From a virus: 21,748 bases of DNA. The stretch is taken from the IMG/VR virus record IMGVR_UViG_3300048033_000323, positions 1 to 21,748 of that record, one strand, 5' to 3'. The number at the start of each line of letters is the position of its first letter. Positions within the stretch are counted from its first letter, which is position 1. A program made the position numbers and the translations under genes. Below are positions 1 through 8,334 of the stretch, piece by piece. The notes below the pieces were generated by a model. The model was not told where the DNA came from. It worked only from the letters and a program-made list of their open reading frames with translations, and did not search any database.

Positions 1-1540
1 TCCGTTTTTCTTTAAACCGATCCAGGACGGTATGGATAGACCAAAGCAGGAATTAGCTTATAGAGTTCCCGCTTCAAGATTAACGAAAAGATCTATACAG
101 AATACAGACACAGACCAAGTAATATTAGAAGGGTTAGACACGACTATAGATTATAAGAATACAGGAGATAACAGTTATGACGGTGAGAAACTAAAGCTTT
201 TAGTTCATGATGAATCAGGTAAATGGGAAAAACCTAATAATATATTAAATAACTGGGGAGTAACAAAAACCTGTTTACGTTTAGGTAGTAGAATAATCGG
301 CAAGTGTATGATGGGGTCAACCTCTAACGCTTTAGATAAAGGAGGAAATAATTTTAAGAAATTGTATCAGTCGTCTGATGTAAACAAAAGAAATAAGAAT
401 GGCCAAACAAAATCTGGATTATATAGTCTGTTCATTCCTATGGAATGGAATTATGAAGGATTCATCGATAAATATGGAATGCCCGTATTCGATACTCCGG
501 GAGAACCTTTAGAAGATCCATACGGCGATCCTATTGAGCTCGGGGTCATTGAGCATTGGAATAATGAGGCAGATGGATTAAAAGGCGACCAGGACGGCTT
601 AAATGAACATTACAGGCAGTTTCCGCGTACAACAGAACACGCTTTTAGGGATGAGACTCAAAACAGCTTATATAATTTAGTAAAAATATATGAGCAAATA
701 GATTATAACGAAGACTTAAAACATTCAGGGGTATTAACGCGTGGAAGTTTTAGTTGGGAAAACGGAATAAAAGATACCAAAGTTAAATTTACTCCAAATC
801 CCCAAGGAAGATTTAATATTTCTTGGGTTCCAAGTTTAAATTTACAAAACAAACAATATGTTAAGAATGGTTTTAAGTCGCCAGGCAATGATCACATTGG
901 TGCTTTTGGCTGTGATAGTTATGATATTAGCGGTACAACAGATGGCAGAGGGTCTAAAGGTGCTCTTCATGGACTTACAAAGTTTTCAATGGAAGATGCT
1001 CCCCCTAATACCTTTTTTCTTGAATACCTAGCTAGACCTCAAACAGCGGAAATGTTTTTCGAAGATGTATTGATGGCTTTAGTGTTTTACGGCATGCCTT
1101 TGTTATGTGAAAATAATAAGCCTAGACTCTTGTATTATTTAAAAAGAAGAGGGTATAGAGGTTATTCAATGAATAGGCCAGACAAGCTTTGGAATAAGTT
1201 GTCTAAAACAGAAAAAGAAATTGGAGGAATACCAAACTCTAGTGAAGATATAAAGCAGGCACATGCTGCAGCAATTGAATCCTATATAGATAGATATGTA
1301 GGGATAAAGGAAGACGGACAATATGGAGGAATGTATTTTAATACTACGCTAAATGATTGGGCTAAATTTGATATTAATAACAGAACTAAATTTGACGCGG
1401 CTATAAGCTCAGGTTTAGCTATAATGGCTGTTAATAGGAATTTATATAGCCCAGCCGCTGAAAGGCAAAAGCAAAAACTAAATTTAAAAATAAGCAGATA
1501 CTCCAATGCAGGAAGTGTTTCGAAATTAATAGAAAAATAA
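1..1540 (+). CDS. terL: Terminase large subunit, C-terminal part (5' partial)
   Basis: This is the nuclease part of the packaging motor that cuts concatemeric DNA and drives it into the procapsid. The reading frame is open to the left edge (first full codon at position 2) and continues through the ATG at 32, so that ATG is probably internal and the Walker-type ATPase domain lies outside the window. The RNase H-like nuclease domain is recognisable by its ordered acidic residues: an Asp in FGCDSYDISGT (codon at 914), a Glu in MPLLCENNKPRLL (codon at 1109) and an Asp in RTKFDAAISSGLAI (codon at 1394), the last matching the usual TerL motif III helix. The preceding PRTTEHAFRDE stretch (about 625-660) is typical of the linker to the nuclease. 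The portal gene follows after 4 bases, the classic TerL-portal order. The family assignment rests on motif layout and synteny. Confidence 0.88.
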   Translation, partial: PFFFKPIQDGMDRPKQELAYRVPASRLTKRSIQNTDTDQVILEGLDTTIDYKNTGDNSYDGEKLKLLVHDESGKWEKPNNILNNWGVTKTCLRLGSRIIGKCMMGSTSNALDKGGNNFKKLYQSSDVNKRNKNGQTKSGLYSLFIPMEWNYEGFIDKYGMPVFDTPGEPLEDPYGDPIELGVIEHWNNEADGLKGDQDGLNEHYRQFPRTTEHAFRDETQNSLYNLVKIYEQIDYNEDLKHSGVLTRGSFSWENGIKDTKVKFTPNPQGRFNISWVPSLNLQNKQYVKNGFKSPGNDHIGAFGCDSYDISGTTDGRGSKGALHGLTKFSMEDAPPNTFFLEYLARPQTAEMFFEDVLMALVFYGMPLLCENNKPRLLYYLKRRGYRGYSMNRPDKLWNKLSKTEKEIGGIPNSSEDIKQAHAAAIESYIDRYVGIKEDGQYGGMYFNTTLNDWAKFDINNRTKFDAAISSGLAIMAVNRNLYSPAAERQKQKLNLKISRYSNAGSVSKLIEK

Positions 1541-1544
1541 AAAT

Positions 1545-3971
1545 ATGGCTGAGTCAGTTATAACAAGTTATTTTCCAAGCCAAATAGCTAGCGATTCTGA
1601 AAAGATGAGCTTAGACTATGGAACTAGAGTAGGTAGAGCGATAGAGAACGAGTGGTTTCGTTCTGATAATGGTATTGGTCGTTTTAAAAGTAATCAAAAC
1701 ACTTTTCATAATTTAAGATTATACGCTAGAGGAGAACAAGGGGTACAAAAATACAAAGATGAGTTATCAATAAACGGAGACTTATCTTATCTTAATTTAG
1801 ATTGGAAGCCTGTGCCTATAATACCTAAGTTTGTAGATATATTAGTTAATGGTATATCAGAAAGAATGTTTGATGTTAAAGCTTATTCTCAAGACCCTTA
1901 TGGTGTAGATAAAAGAACTAAGTATATGGAATCTATACTTAGAGACATGCAGACAAAAGAGCTTGGCGAATATGTAGAAGCTGAATTTGGCGTTAACTTA
2001 TTCGAAAACAATCCGGAAGATCTGCCGAAAAACAAGGAAGAGCTTAACTTGCACATGCAACTGTCTTATAAGCAAGAAGTGGAACTTGCCGAAGAGCAAG
2101 CTATAAACACTTTACTAGAAGGTAATAAATACGACTTAACTAAGAAAAGATGCACTTATGACCTAGCTACTATAGGTATTGCTGCAGTTAAGAACGGATT
2201 TAGTAAAGCAGAAGGAGCTACAGTTGAATACGTAGACCCTGTTAATTTAGTTTGGTCATATACAGAATCGCCTTACTTTGACGATATATATTATGTTGGG
2301 GAAGTTAAGAGCGTACATATAAATGAATTAAAGAAAGAATTTCCTTGGCTTACTAATGATGACTTAAAAGAAATATCAAATCAATCTTACCAAAACAATG
2401 GATTCTATGATAGAACTTTGACTAATTATGATGAGGATGATTCTAATACTGTTCAAATACTGTATTATAATTATAAGACTTATGCTAACGAAGTTTACAA
2501 AGTAAAAGAATCCGCTACGGGTGCTGCAAAACTTATACCAAAAGACGATCAGTTTAATCCGCCCGAGGAATTATATGTTGAATACGGTATACAAAAATTA
2601 TCTAGATCACTAGAGGTATTATATGAAGGAGTAAAAGTTTTAGGTGGTAAAACATTAAAGTGGGAAATAGCTACTAATATGATACGCCCTAAGAGTGATT
2701 ATACTAAAGTTAAAATGAACTATAGTATTGTTGCTCCCAGAATGTACAAGGGGCGTATAGAAAGTATTGTTTCTCGTATAACAGGTTTTGCTGATATGAT
2801 TCAGCTTACTCATTTAAAACTACAGCAGGTATTATCTAGAATGGTACCAGATGGTGTTTATCTAGATGCCGATGGCCTAGCCGAAGTAGATTTAGGCAAT
2901 GGAACAAATTACAATCCGCAAGAAGCATTAAATATGTTTTTCCAAACAGGTTCTGTAATAGGTAGATCATTTACACAAGAAGGAGATATGAATCCTGGTA
3001 AAGTGCCTATTCAAGAATTACAGTCTGGATCTGGCGGAGCTAAATTACAATCTTTAATATCTACATATAATTATTATATGCAAATGATTAGAGATGTAAC
3101 AGGGCTAAATGAAGCTAGAGACGGTAGTACCCCAGATGCTAGGGCTTTAGTGGGAGTGCAGAAATTAGCGGCAGCTAATTCTAATACAGCCACAAGACAT
3201 ATATTGGATGCTACTTTATTTTTAGCAAAAGATTTATGCGAAAATCTATCATTGCGAATATCTGATATACTTGAATACTCGCCTACTAAAGAAGCTTTTA
3301 TACATAAGATAGGTAATCAAAATGTAGCTGTACTAGAAGAAATGAGTGATTTATATTTATACGATTTTGGTATATTTATAGAGTTGCAGCCAGACGAAGA
3401 ACAAAAAGCTGTATTAGAAAACAATATACAAACAGCTTTGCAAGCAGGACTTATAGATCTTACAGACGCTATAGATATAAGAGAAATAAAAAACATAAAC
3501 TTAGCTAACCAACTTTTAAAAATAAGGAGAGTTGAGAAGCAAGAAAGAGATCAGCAAATGCAGCAGCAGAATATACAAGCGCAAGCACAGGCTAATGCTC
3601 AAGCTCAACAAGTTGCTGCTCAAGCTGAAGTACAAAAACAACAAGCGCTAACACAGCAAAAAATGGAGCTAGAACAAATGAAGGCTCAAATTAATGCACA
3701 AAAAATGCAGGCTGAAGTTACAGCTAAGAAAGAGTTAATGAATCTTGAATTCCAAATGAATATGCAATTAAAGGGCATGGAAGTGCAAGGCAAAAAATCT
3801 GAACTAGCCGAGCGAGAAGATAGAAAAGACGAAAGAACTAAAATACAAGCGACACAACAAAGTGAGTTAATAAATCAAAGACAAAATGATACAATGCCTA
3901 AAAACTTTGAATCAGCAGGAAATGATGTGCTTAACGGCAATTTTAACTTAGGATCTGGTGATCCTAGGTAA
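1545..3971 (+). CDS. Portal protein
   Basis: The 808-residue portal would form the dodecameric ring at one capsid vertex, through which TerL pumps DNA and to which the neck attaches. Evidence is its position directly between TerL and the scaffold/capsid genes, its length, and a portal-like layout. There is an alpha/beta N-terminal wing, a central helical region around residues 380-430 (SRITGFADMIQLTHLKLQQ), and a segment around residues 510-570 containing GLNEARDGSTPDARALVGV and a long helix. A Gln/Ala-rich, heptad-like region spans about residues 660-785 and would form the C-terminal helical barrel or coiled coil. Large portals with Gln-rich C-termini are known to me from crAss-like and environmental podoviruses. 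The ATG at 1545 is the first start after the terL stop. No Shine-Dalgarno is present; the leader is AAAT following the stop codon. Confidence 0.85.
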   Translation: MAESVITSYFPSQIASDSEKMSLDYGTRVGRAIENEWFRSDNGIGRFKSNQNTFHNLRLYARGEQGVQKYKDELSINGDLSYLNLDWKPVPIIPKFVDILVNGISERMFDVKAYSQDPYGVDKRTKYMESILRDMQTKELGEYVEAEFGVNLFENNPEDLPKNKEELNLHMQLSYKQEVELAEEQAINTLLEGNKYDLTKKRCTYDLATIGIAAVKNGFSKAEGATVEYVDPVNLVWSYTESPYFDDIYYVGEVKSVHINELKKEFPWLTNDDLKEISNQSYQNNGFYDRTLTNYDEDDSNTVQILYYNYKTYANEVYKVKESATGAAKLIPKDDQFNPPEELYVEYGIQKLSRSLEVLYEGVKVLGGKTLKWEIATNMIRPKSDYTKVKMNYSIVAPRMYKGRIESIVSRITGFADMIQLTHLKLQQVLSRMVPDGVYLDADGLAEVDLGNGTNYNPQEALNMFFQTGSVIGRSFTQEGDMNPGKVPIQELQSGSGGAKLQSLISTYNYYMQMIRDVTGLNEARDGSTPDARALVGVQKLAAANSNTATRHILDATLFLAKDLCENLSLRISDILEYSPTKEAFIHKIGNQNVAVLEEMSDLYLYDFGIFIELQPDEEQKAVLENNIQTALQAGLIDLTDAIDIREIKNINLANQLLKIRRVEKQERDQQMQQQNIQAQAQANAQAQQVAAQAEVQKQQALTQQKMELEQMKAQINAQKMQAEVTAKKELMNLEFQMNMQLKGMEVQGKKSELAEREDRKDERTKIQATQQSELINQRQNDTMPKNFESAGNDVLNGNFNLGSGDPR

Positions 3972-3984
3972 TAATAGTAGTAAT

Positions 3985-4003
3985 AATTATATAATATTTT
4001 ATC
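3985..4003 (+). promoter_or_regulatory. AT-rich leader before the scaffold gene, shared with 6697-6715
   Basis: AATTATATAATATTTTATC lies immediately before ATG 4004 and matches 17 of 19 bases of the leader before ATG 6716. It contains TATAAT (3990-3995) and ends in ATC directly before ATGG. It may be a translation-enhancing leader of Bacteroidota type, or a -10-like promoter box very close to the start. Confidence 0.35.
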
Positions 4004-5185
4004 ATGGAAGAAGAAGTAAAAACCGAGGTAGAGAAGACGGAAGAAACTCAACCTCAAGAAGCTGCCCCTATTACACAGGAGGACAGTGGATTAATCAAAG
4101 TAGACTTAGGTCAATTAAACAAAGCAGAAGCAAATGCCATTCCAGAACAAGAAACAGATGCAAGCGATGTTCCTGTCAGAGAACCCGAAGACGCGAAGAG
4201 TAGCGAAGAAGTGGTTCAAGAAGTACGGGAGTCCGTTCAAAATGAAGAACAACCTGTTCTACAAGAAATAACGGAAGAAGAGGTACAGACCCAAGTAGAT
4301 GCAGTAAAAGAACAAGTAGAAGAGGCTATTGAAAATCAACAGCCTGGAGTGGATTTGCCTGAAAATATTCAAAAGGTTGTAGACTTTATGAATGATACAG
4401 GCGGCAGTTTAAAAGACTATGTTAATCTAAACACTGATTATTCGTCTCTTAATGAGGAGCAGCTACTAAAAGAGTATTACGAAAATACTAAACCTCATTT
4501 AGATTCAGAAGAAATTGGATTTATCATGGAAGATAAATTTAGTTTTGACGAAGACATAGACGAGGACAGAGATATTCGTAGAAAAAAGCTTGCTAGAAAA
4601 GAGGAGTTAGCTAAAGCTAAAAATCACTTAGAAGGATTAAAAAGTAAATACTACGATGAAATAAAAGCTGGGTCACGGTTAAACCCAGAACAAAAAAAGG
4701 CGGTTGAATTTTTCAATCGTTATAACCAAGATAGCGAGAAGTTGACAGCAGATAGAGAAAAACAAACTTCTATATTTAATGAAAAAACTGAAAAACTATT
4801 TTCTAATGAATTCAAAGGTTTTGATTTCGAAGTTGGAGATAAAAAATTCAGGTATAAAGTTAATGACGTAGAAGGAGTGAAATCTAAGCAAGGAGACATT
4901 TCAAATTTTGTTAAGAAGTTCTTAAACGATAAAAATGAAATGGCAGACGCAAAAGGTTACCACAAATCTTTATTTACAGCAATGAATCCCGATGCAATTG
5001 CAAACCATTTTTACCAGCAAGGTAAAGCTGATGCAATGAAAACGAGTATGGAAAAAGCTAAAAACATTGACATGAATCCGAGAGGGACTCATGAAGATGT
5101 TAAACCACCTAATGGGTGGACAGTCAGATCTATACCAGGGAATAATGAGTCAACTACGAAGCTTAGAATTAAAAAGAGAAAATAA
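4004..5185 (+). CDS. Putative capsid scaffolding protein
   Basis: This 393-residue protein is very acidic in its first ~130 residues, which are rich in Glu and Gln with low-complexity runs such as VREPEDAKSSEEVVQEV, and is probably disordered or coiled. A charged helical middle follows (residues ~140-300, including DEDIDEDRDIRRKKLARKEE). The protein ends in a short basic tail (LRIKKRK). Acidic, helical, low complexity, ending basic, and placed directly between portal and major capsid protein: this is the usual signature of a phage scaffold, which templates procapsid assembly and is then lost. No protease motif is visible. The start at 4004 is preferred over an overlapping frame starting at 3958, which is short and basic and runs inside this gene. 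The call is from composition and position, not a family signature. Confidence 0.7.
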   Translation: MEEEVKTEVEKTEETQPQEAAPITQEDSGLIKVDLGQLNKAEANAIPEQETDASDVPVREPEDAKSSEEVVQEVRESVQNEEQPVLQEITEEEVQTQVDAVKEQVEEAIENQQPGVDLPENIQKVVDFMNDTGGSLKDYVNLNTDYSSLNEEQLLKEYYENTKPHLDSEEIGFIMEDKFSFDEDIDEDRDIRRKKLARKEELAKAKNHLEGLKSKYYDEIKAGSRLNPEQKKAVEFFNRYNQDSEKLTADREKQTSIFNEKTEKLFSNEFKGFDFEVGDKKFRYKVNDVEGVKSKQGDISNFVKKFLNDKNEMADAKGYHKSLFTAMNPDAIANHFYQQGKADAMKTSMEKAKNIDMNPRGTHEDVKPPNGWTVRSIPGNNESTTKLRIKKRK

Positions 5186-5207
5186 TAATTACTAAACTTT
5201 ACAAATA

Positions 5208-6644
5208 ATGGCAAATGGATCATTTACTGGGAGCGCGGCGGCTTTAGCGCACTTAACTCCTAGACCAACACAAACGTTGTTTAACGACAACTACCTGGCC
5301 CTAGCGGACATGGATTTTACACAACAATTCTTACCAGAAGTATACGAAAAAGAAGTAGAGCGCTACGGAAACCGTACAATCTCTGGATTCTTACGTATGG
5401 TAGGAGCTGAAATGCCTATGGCATCTGACCAAGTAGTATGGTCTGAGCAAGGACGTTTACACATTGCTTATGATGATGTTACTGTTGCATCTGCAACTTC
5501 AATTACAATTCCAGCTGGAGCTGGAGCTACTAACAAAAACCTAATCGGACCTGGAGACACTATCGTGATCGCTGATTCTACTGGATTAACAGTTGAGAAA
5601 GCATACGTTAGCGCTGTATCTGTTGCGGGATCAGGAGTAGCTACTTTAACAATTGCAGGATATGCAGGAGCTGTTACAGTTACTGGTACTGGAAATGTAA
5701 AAGTATTCGTATATGGAAATGAATATGCAAAAGGAACTTCAAACGCAGGTACTTCTGTTGATGCTGCTTTCGAACAGTTTAACAATAAGCCAATCATTCT
5801 ACGTAACAAGTACAATGTAAGCGGATCTGACACTGCTCAAATCGGGTGGGTAGAAGTAACTACTGAAGCTGGAACTTCTGGGTACTTATGGTACTTAAAG
5901 TCTGAGCACGAATCTCGTATACGTTTCGAAGATCACTTAGAAATGGCTATGATTGAAGCTGAGAAAGCTGCTACTGCTCTTACACCAGCTGCTGGATTAG
6001 GAGGAGGAACTGAAATTACTGGTTCTGACGGACTTTTTGCTGCTTTAGAAAACAGAGGTCTTGTTTACACGGACGCTGATTTCGGAACTGGGGGAGACTT
6101 AGGATTAAGCGATTTTGATGCTATCTTAGGAGAGCTTGATAAGCAAGGAGCTATCGAAGAGAACATGTTATTCTTAGATCGTGCAACTTCTTTGGGTATT
6201 GACAATATGTTAGCTGCTCAAAATTCTTATGGAACTGGAGGAACATCTTACGGTGTATTCGAAAATTCAGAAGATATGGCACTTAACTTAGGGTTCAGTG
6301 GTTTCCGTAGAGGATCTTACGATTTCTACAAAACAGACTGGAAATACTTAAACGATGCTACAACTAGAGGGCTAGTTGGGGATATTGAAGGTGTAGTTGT
6401 TCCTGCTGGAACTTCAACAGTTTACGATCAAATGTTAGGTAAAAACATCTCAAGACCTTTCTTACACATCCGTTACAGAGCTTCTGAAGCAGATGATAGA
6501 AAAATGAAGTCTTGGATCACAGGATCTGTAGGTGGAAACTTTACAAGCGACGAAGATGCAATGAACGTTCACTTCTTATCAGAAAGATGTTTATGTGTAC
6601 AAGCAGCAAATAACTTCATATTATTGAAGAACACTGCAGGATAA
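5208..6644 (+). CDS. Major capsid protein (HK97-fold type)
   Basis: This 478-residue protein should build the icosahedral shell. It follows the scaffold by 22 bases. The N-terminal arm (residues 1-40) leads into YEKEVERYGNRTISGFLRMVG, typical of capsid proteins in this phage group. Residues ~82-180 form a Gly/Ala/Thr/Val-rich beta segment ending in VFVYGNEYAKGTS, which looks like an inserted beta domain. The C-terminal half contains SEHESRIRFEDHLEMAMIEAEKA, consistent with a spine helix, and PFLHIRYRASEADDRKMKSW near residue 420. Codon choice differs from its neighbours: AAC exceeds AAT (17 to 9 by my count) and CGT/CGC supplies more than half of the arginines, whereas flanking genes favour AAT and AGA. 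This fits very high expression. A strong hairpin follows the stop. I am confident of the role; HK97 fold is inferred from the family. Confidence 0.85.
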   Translation: MANGSFTGSAAALAHLTPRPTQTLFNDNYLALADMDFTQQFLPEVYEKEVERYGNRTISGFLRMVGAEMPMASDQVVWSEQGRLHIAYDDVTVASATSITIPAGAGATNKNLIGPGDTIVIADSTGLTVEKAYVSAVSVAGSGVATLTIAGYAGAVTVTGTGNVKVFVYGNEYAKGTSNAGTSVDAAFEQFNNKPIILRNKYNVSGSDTAQIGWVEVTTEAGTSGYLWYLKSEHESRIRFEDHLEMAMIEAEKAATALTPAAGLGGGTEITGSDGLFAALENRGLVYTDADFGTGGDLGLSDFDAILGELDKQGAIEENMLFLDRATSLGIDNMLAAQNSYGTGGTSYGVFENSEDMALNLGFSGFRRGSYDFYKTDWKYLNDATTRGLVGDIEGVVVPAGTSTVYDQMLGKNISRPFLHIRYRASEADDRKMKSWITGSVGGNFTSDEDAMNVHFLSERCLCVQAANNFILLKNTAG

Positions 6645-6655
6645 TCAATTTTATT

Positions 6656-6693
6656 AGTGTGCTGGGGATCTTTGGTCCCTGGCCACTATTTTT
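6656..6693 (+). terminator. Intrinsic-terminator-like hairpin after the capsid gene
   Basis: The left arm 6656-6668 (AGTGTGCTGGGGA) pairs with the right arm 6676-6687 (TCCCTGGCCACT): 12 base pairs including two G-U pairs and one bulged T at 6660, closed by a 7-base loop (6669-6675). One base later comes TTTTT (6689-6693). A stem plus U-tract directly behind the gene needing the most transcript is consistent with a partial terminator, or a 3' end that protects capsid mRNA. Folding was done by eye. Confidence 0.55.
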
Positions 6694-6696
6694 ATC

Positions 6697-6715
6697 AATT
6701 TTATAATATTATATC
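6697..6715 (+). promoter_or_regulatory. AT-rich leader before the 286-residue gene
   Basis: AATTTTATAATATTATATC is the counterpart of the leader at 3985-4003, with TATAAT at 6702-6707 and two mismatches in 19 bases. It follows the post-capsid hairpin directly, so it could restart transcription or translation after partial termination. Confidence 0.35.
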
Positions 6716-7576
6716 ATGGCAAACAAAAAAAAGCCCGTAGCTAAAAAAGCTGCACCACAAGAACCTATTACAGATGGGTTACCAATACAAGTAGAAAAAG
6801 TAGAGCCAGTAGCTGTTAAACCAGTTGAGCCTGCTAAACCAAAATGGGAATATAGAGATAGAACTTACGTTTTAAAAACAGGTAAATCTCCTCTTTTATA
6901 TACGTTACCATCAAAGCATTCAGGAAGAAAGCCTTTGTTGTTTTTTGATCAAGAAAAAGGTTATCAAAGAGAATTGCGTTATGCTACAAATCAAAAATCA
7001 CCATTTGTAGATGAACAAAAAGGACCAGTTACTCTTGGCAGAATAGCTATGAGAGACGGGATAATTAAAGTAAGAAAAGAAGATGTTGCTTTACAAAAAC
7101 TACTTTCTTTATATCACCCTTTAAAAGATAAAATATATTACGAATTTGATCCAGTAAAAGTTTCTGTAAATGAATTAGATTGGATTGAGCTAGAATTAGA
7201 AGCATTAACATTAGCTAAAGATATAGACATTGATGCAGGAGAAGGTATACTTAGAGCTGAATATGGAAGTCAAGTTAATGATTTATCATCTAGTGAGCTG
7301 AAGCGAGATTTAATGATATTTGCTAAAAGGCAACCAGCATTATTTATAGAATTGGCTAATGATGATAATGTACAATTGCGTAATATAGGAATCAAAGCCG
7401 TAGAAGCTAGAATAATAAACTTATCAGCGGATCAAAGAACGTTCACTTACGGTGAAGGAGGCAGAAAGTTAATGACTGTACCTTTTGACGAACACCCTTA
7501 CAGTGCTTTAGCTGCATACTTCAAAACTGATGAAGGAATGGAAGTGTATAAGGCCATATTAAAAAGACTTTACTAA
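6716..7576 (+). CDS. Conserved phage protein of unknown function, head/neck region
   Basis: This 286-residue protein has a Lys/Ala/Pro-rich, probably flexible N-terminus (residues 1-45, beginning MANKKKPVAKKAAPQ). A folded part follows with motifs I recall from environmental phage proteins but cannot tie to a function: LLFFDQEKGYQRELRYATNQ near residue 75, an alpha-helical middle (ELDWIELELEALTLAKDIDI), DQRTFTYGEGGRKLMTVPFD near residue 240, and HPYSALAAYFKTDEGMEVY near the C-terminus. No signal peptide or membrane segment is visible. It sits between the capsid gene and the two neck genes and is flanked on both sides by hairpins, suggesting its own expression level. A capsid-associated, head-completion or DNA-binding role is possible; the basic N-terminal tail would suit nucleic acid contact, but this is speculation. 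Confidence 0.75.
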   Translation: MANKKKPVAKKAAPQEPITDGLPIQVEKVEPVAVKPVEPAKPKWEYRDRTYVLKTGKSPLLYTLPSKHSGRKPLLFFDQEKGYQRELRYATNQKSPFVDEQKGPVTLGRIAMRDGIIKVRKEDVALQKLLSLYHPLKDKIYYEFDPVKVSVNELDWIELELEALTLAKDIDIDAGEGILRAEYGSQVNDLSSSELKRDLMIFAKRQPALFIELANDDNVQLRNIGIKAVEARIINLSADQRTFTYGEGGRKLMTVPFDEHPYSALAAYFKTDEGMEVYKAILKRLY

Positions 7577-7585
7577 GTCATCTTT

Positions 7586-7620
7586 ATAGTAGCTAGGCTG
7601 CTTAACGGTGGCCTAACTAT
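7586..7620 (+). promoter_or_regulatory. Intergenic hairpin after the 286-residue gene
   Basis: The arms 7586-7590 (ATAGT) and 7616-7620 (ACTAT) pair. A 3-base bulge follows (7591-7593), then TAGGC (7594-7598) pairs with GCCTA (7611-7615), extended by T-G, G-T and C-G pairs around a TTAACG loop. The downstream sequence is TATAATAATAAAAAAAG, not a clean U-tract, so this may be an mRNA processing or stability element rather than a terminator. Folded by eye only. Confidence 0.4.
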
Positions 7621-7641
7621 TATAATAATAAAAAAAGAAAA

Positions 7642-8331
7642 ATGAGCGTAAATATAAATACTGTTTATCAAAGAGTGCTAGCTGTACTTAACAAAGAGCA
7701 ACGAGGGTATGTTACGCCTCAAGAATTTAATTTGTTCGCAAACCAAGCACAATTGGATTTGTTTGAACAATATTTTTATGACATTAATCAATTCGGTAGA
7801 ATACCAGGAAACGAAACCGAATATTCGGATATGGTGGATCTTTTAGAAAAAAAGCTAGCTATATTTGAAACATCTGCAGACCTGGTTGCTTCAGCAGGTA
7901 AATTTACTTTGCCTTTAGATATGTATAAGTTAGGAGCTATCCTATATAACAACATAGAAGTAGAAAGAATTACCCCTAAAGAATGGATATTAATAAACCA
8001 GTCTCCTTTAACAGCACCTAGTAACGCAAGACCTATATATAAGACTGCAGGAACTAATCTAATAGAAGCAAAAGGTACTGCTGCATTAACTTCAGGCGTA
8101 AGTGCTCAATATGTTAGAAAGCCTGCTACTGTAATATGGGCACACAAAACATTATTTAATGAGCCTTTATATGATCCTACAAATAGTGTAAACTTCGAAC
8201 TAGACGTTTCAGAAGAAACAGAACTAGTTATAAAAATACTAGAGCTTTGCGGTATTTTAATAAAAGACTTAGGGCTATACCAAGTATTTGACAAAGAAGA
8301 TCAAGAAACAATACAACAACAAAAATCATAA
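7642..8331 (+). CDS. Putative neck/ring (connector) protein 1
   Basis: This 229-residue protein begins MSVNINTVYQRVLAVLNKEQ, followed by TPQEFNLFANQAQLDLFEQY, a helical N-terminal half of a type I recall from structural proteins of environmental and crAss-like podoviruses. The middle (residues ~85-170) is beta-rich, and the C-terminal helix contains LVIKILELCGILIKDLG. By position, after the capsid gene and just before the gp11-like protein and the nozzle protein, it is best read as a head-tail connector (ring/adaptor) that docks onto the portal. No catalytic motif is seen. The next gene starts 3 bases after its stop, suggesting translational coupling and 1:1 production. Role inferred from position and general resemblance. 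Confidence 0.6.
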   Translation: MSVNINTVYQRVLAVLNKEQRGYVTPQEFNLFANQAQLDLFEQYFYDINQFGRIPGNETEYSDMVDLLEKKLAIFETSADLVASAGKFTLPLDMYKLGAILYNNIEVERITPKEWILINQSPLTAPSNARPIYKTAGTNLIEAKGTAALTSGVSAQYVRKPATVIWAHKTLFNEPLYDPTNSVNFELDVSEETELVIKILELCGILIKDLGLYQVFDKEDQETIQQQKS

Positions 8332-8334
8332 TAT

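Noticed and set aside
32-40. ATG at 32 as the true start of the terminase gene.
   Set aside because: The frame is open without a stop to the window edge, and the product from 32 lacks the ATPase domain, so the gene begins upstream.
3958-4203. Overlapping 81-codon open frame on the + strand spanning the portal end and scaffold start.
   Set aside because: It runs in a different frame inside the scaffold gene, and its product is a low-complexity Arg/Ser-rich string produced by the Glu/Gln codons of the real gene.
5468-5833. 121-codon minus-strand open frame inside the capsid gene.
   Set aside because: It is a shadow of the strongly biased capsid codons on the other strand; no leader or neighbours support it. 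The same applies to the other minus-strand frames, including 116 codons at 19491-19841.
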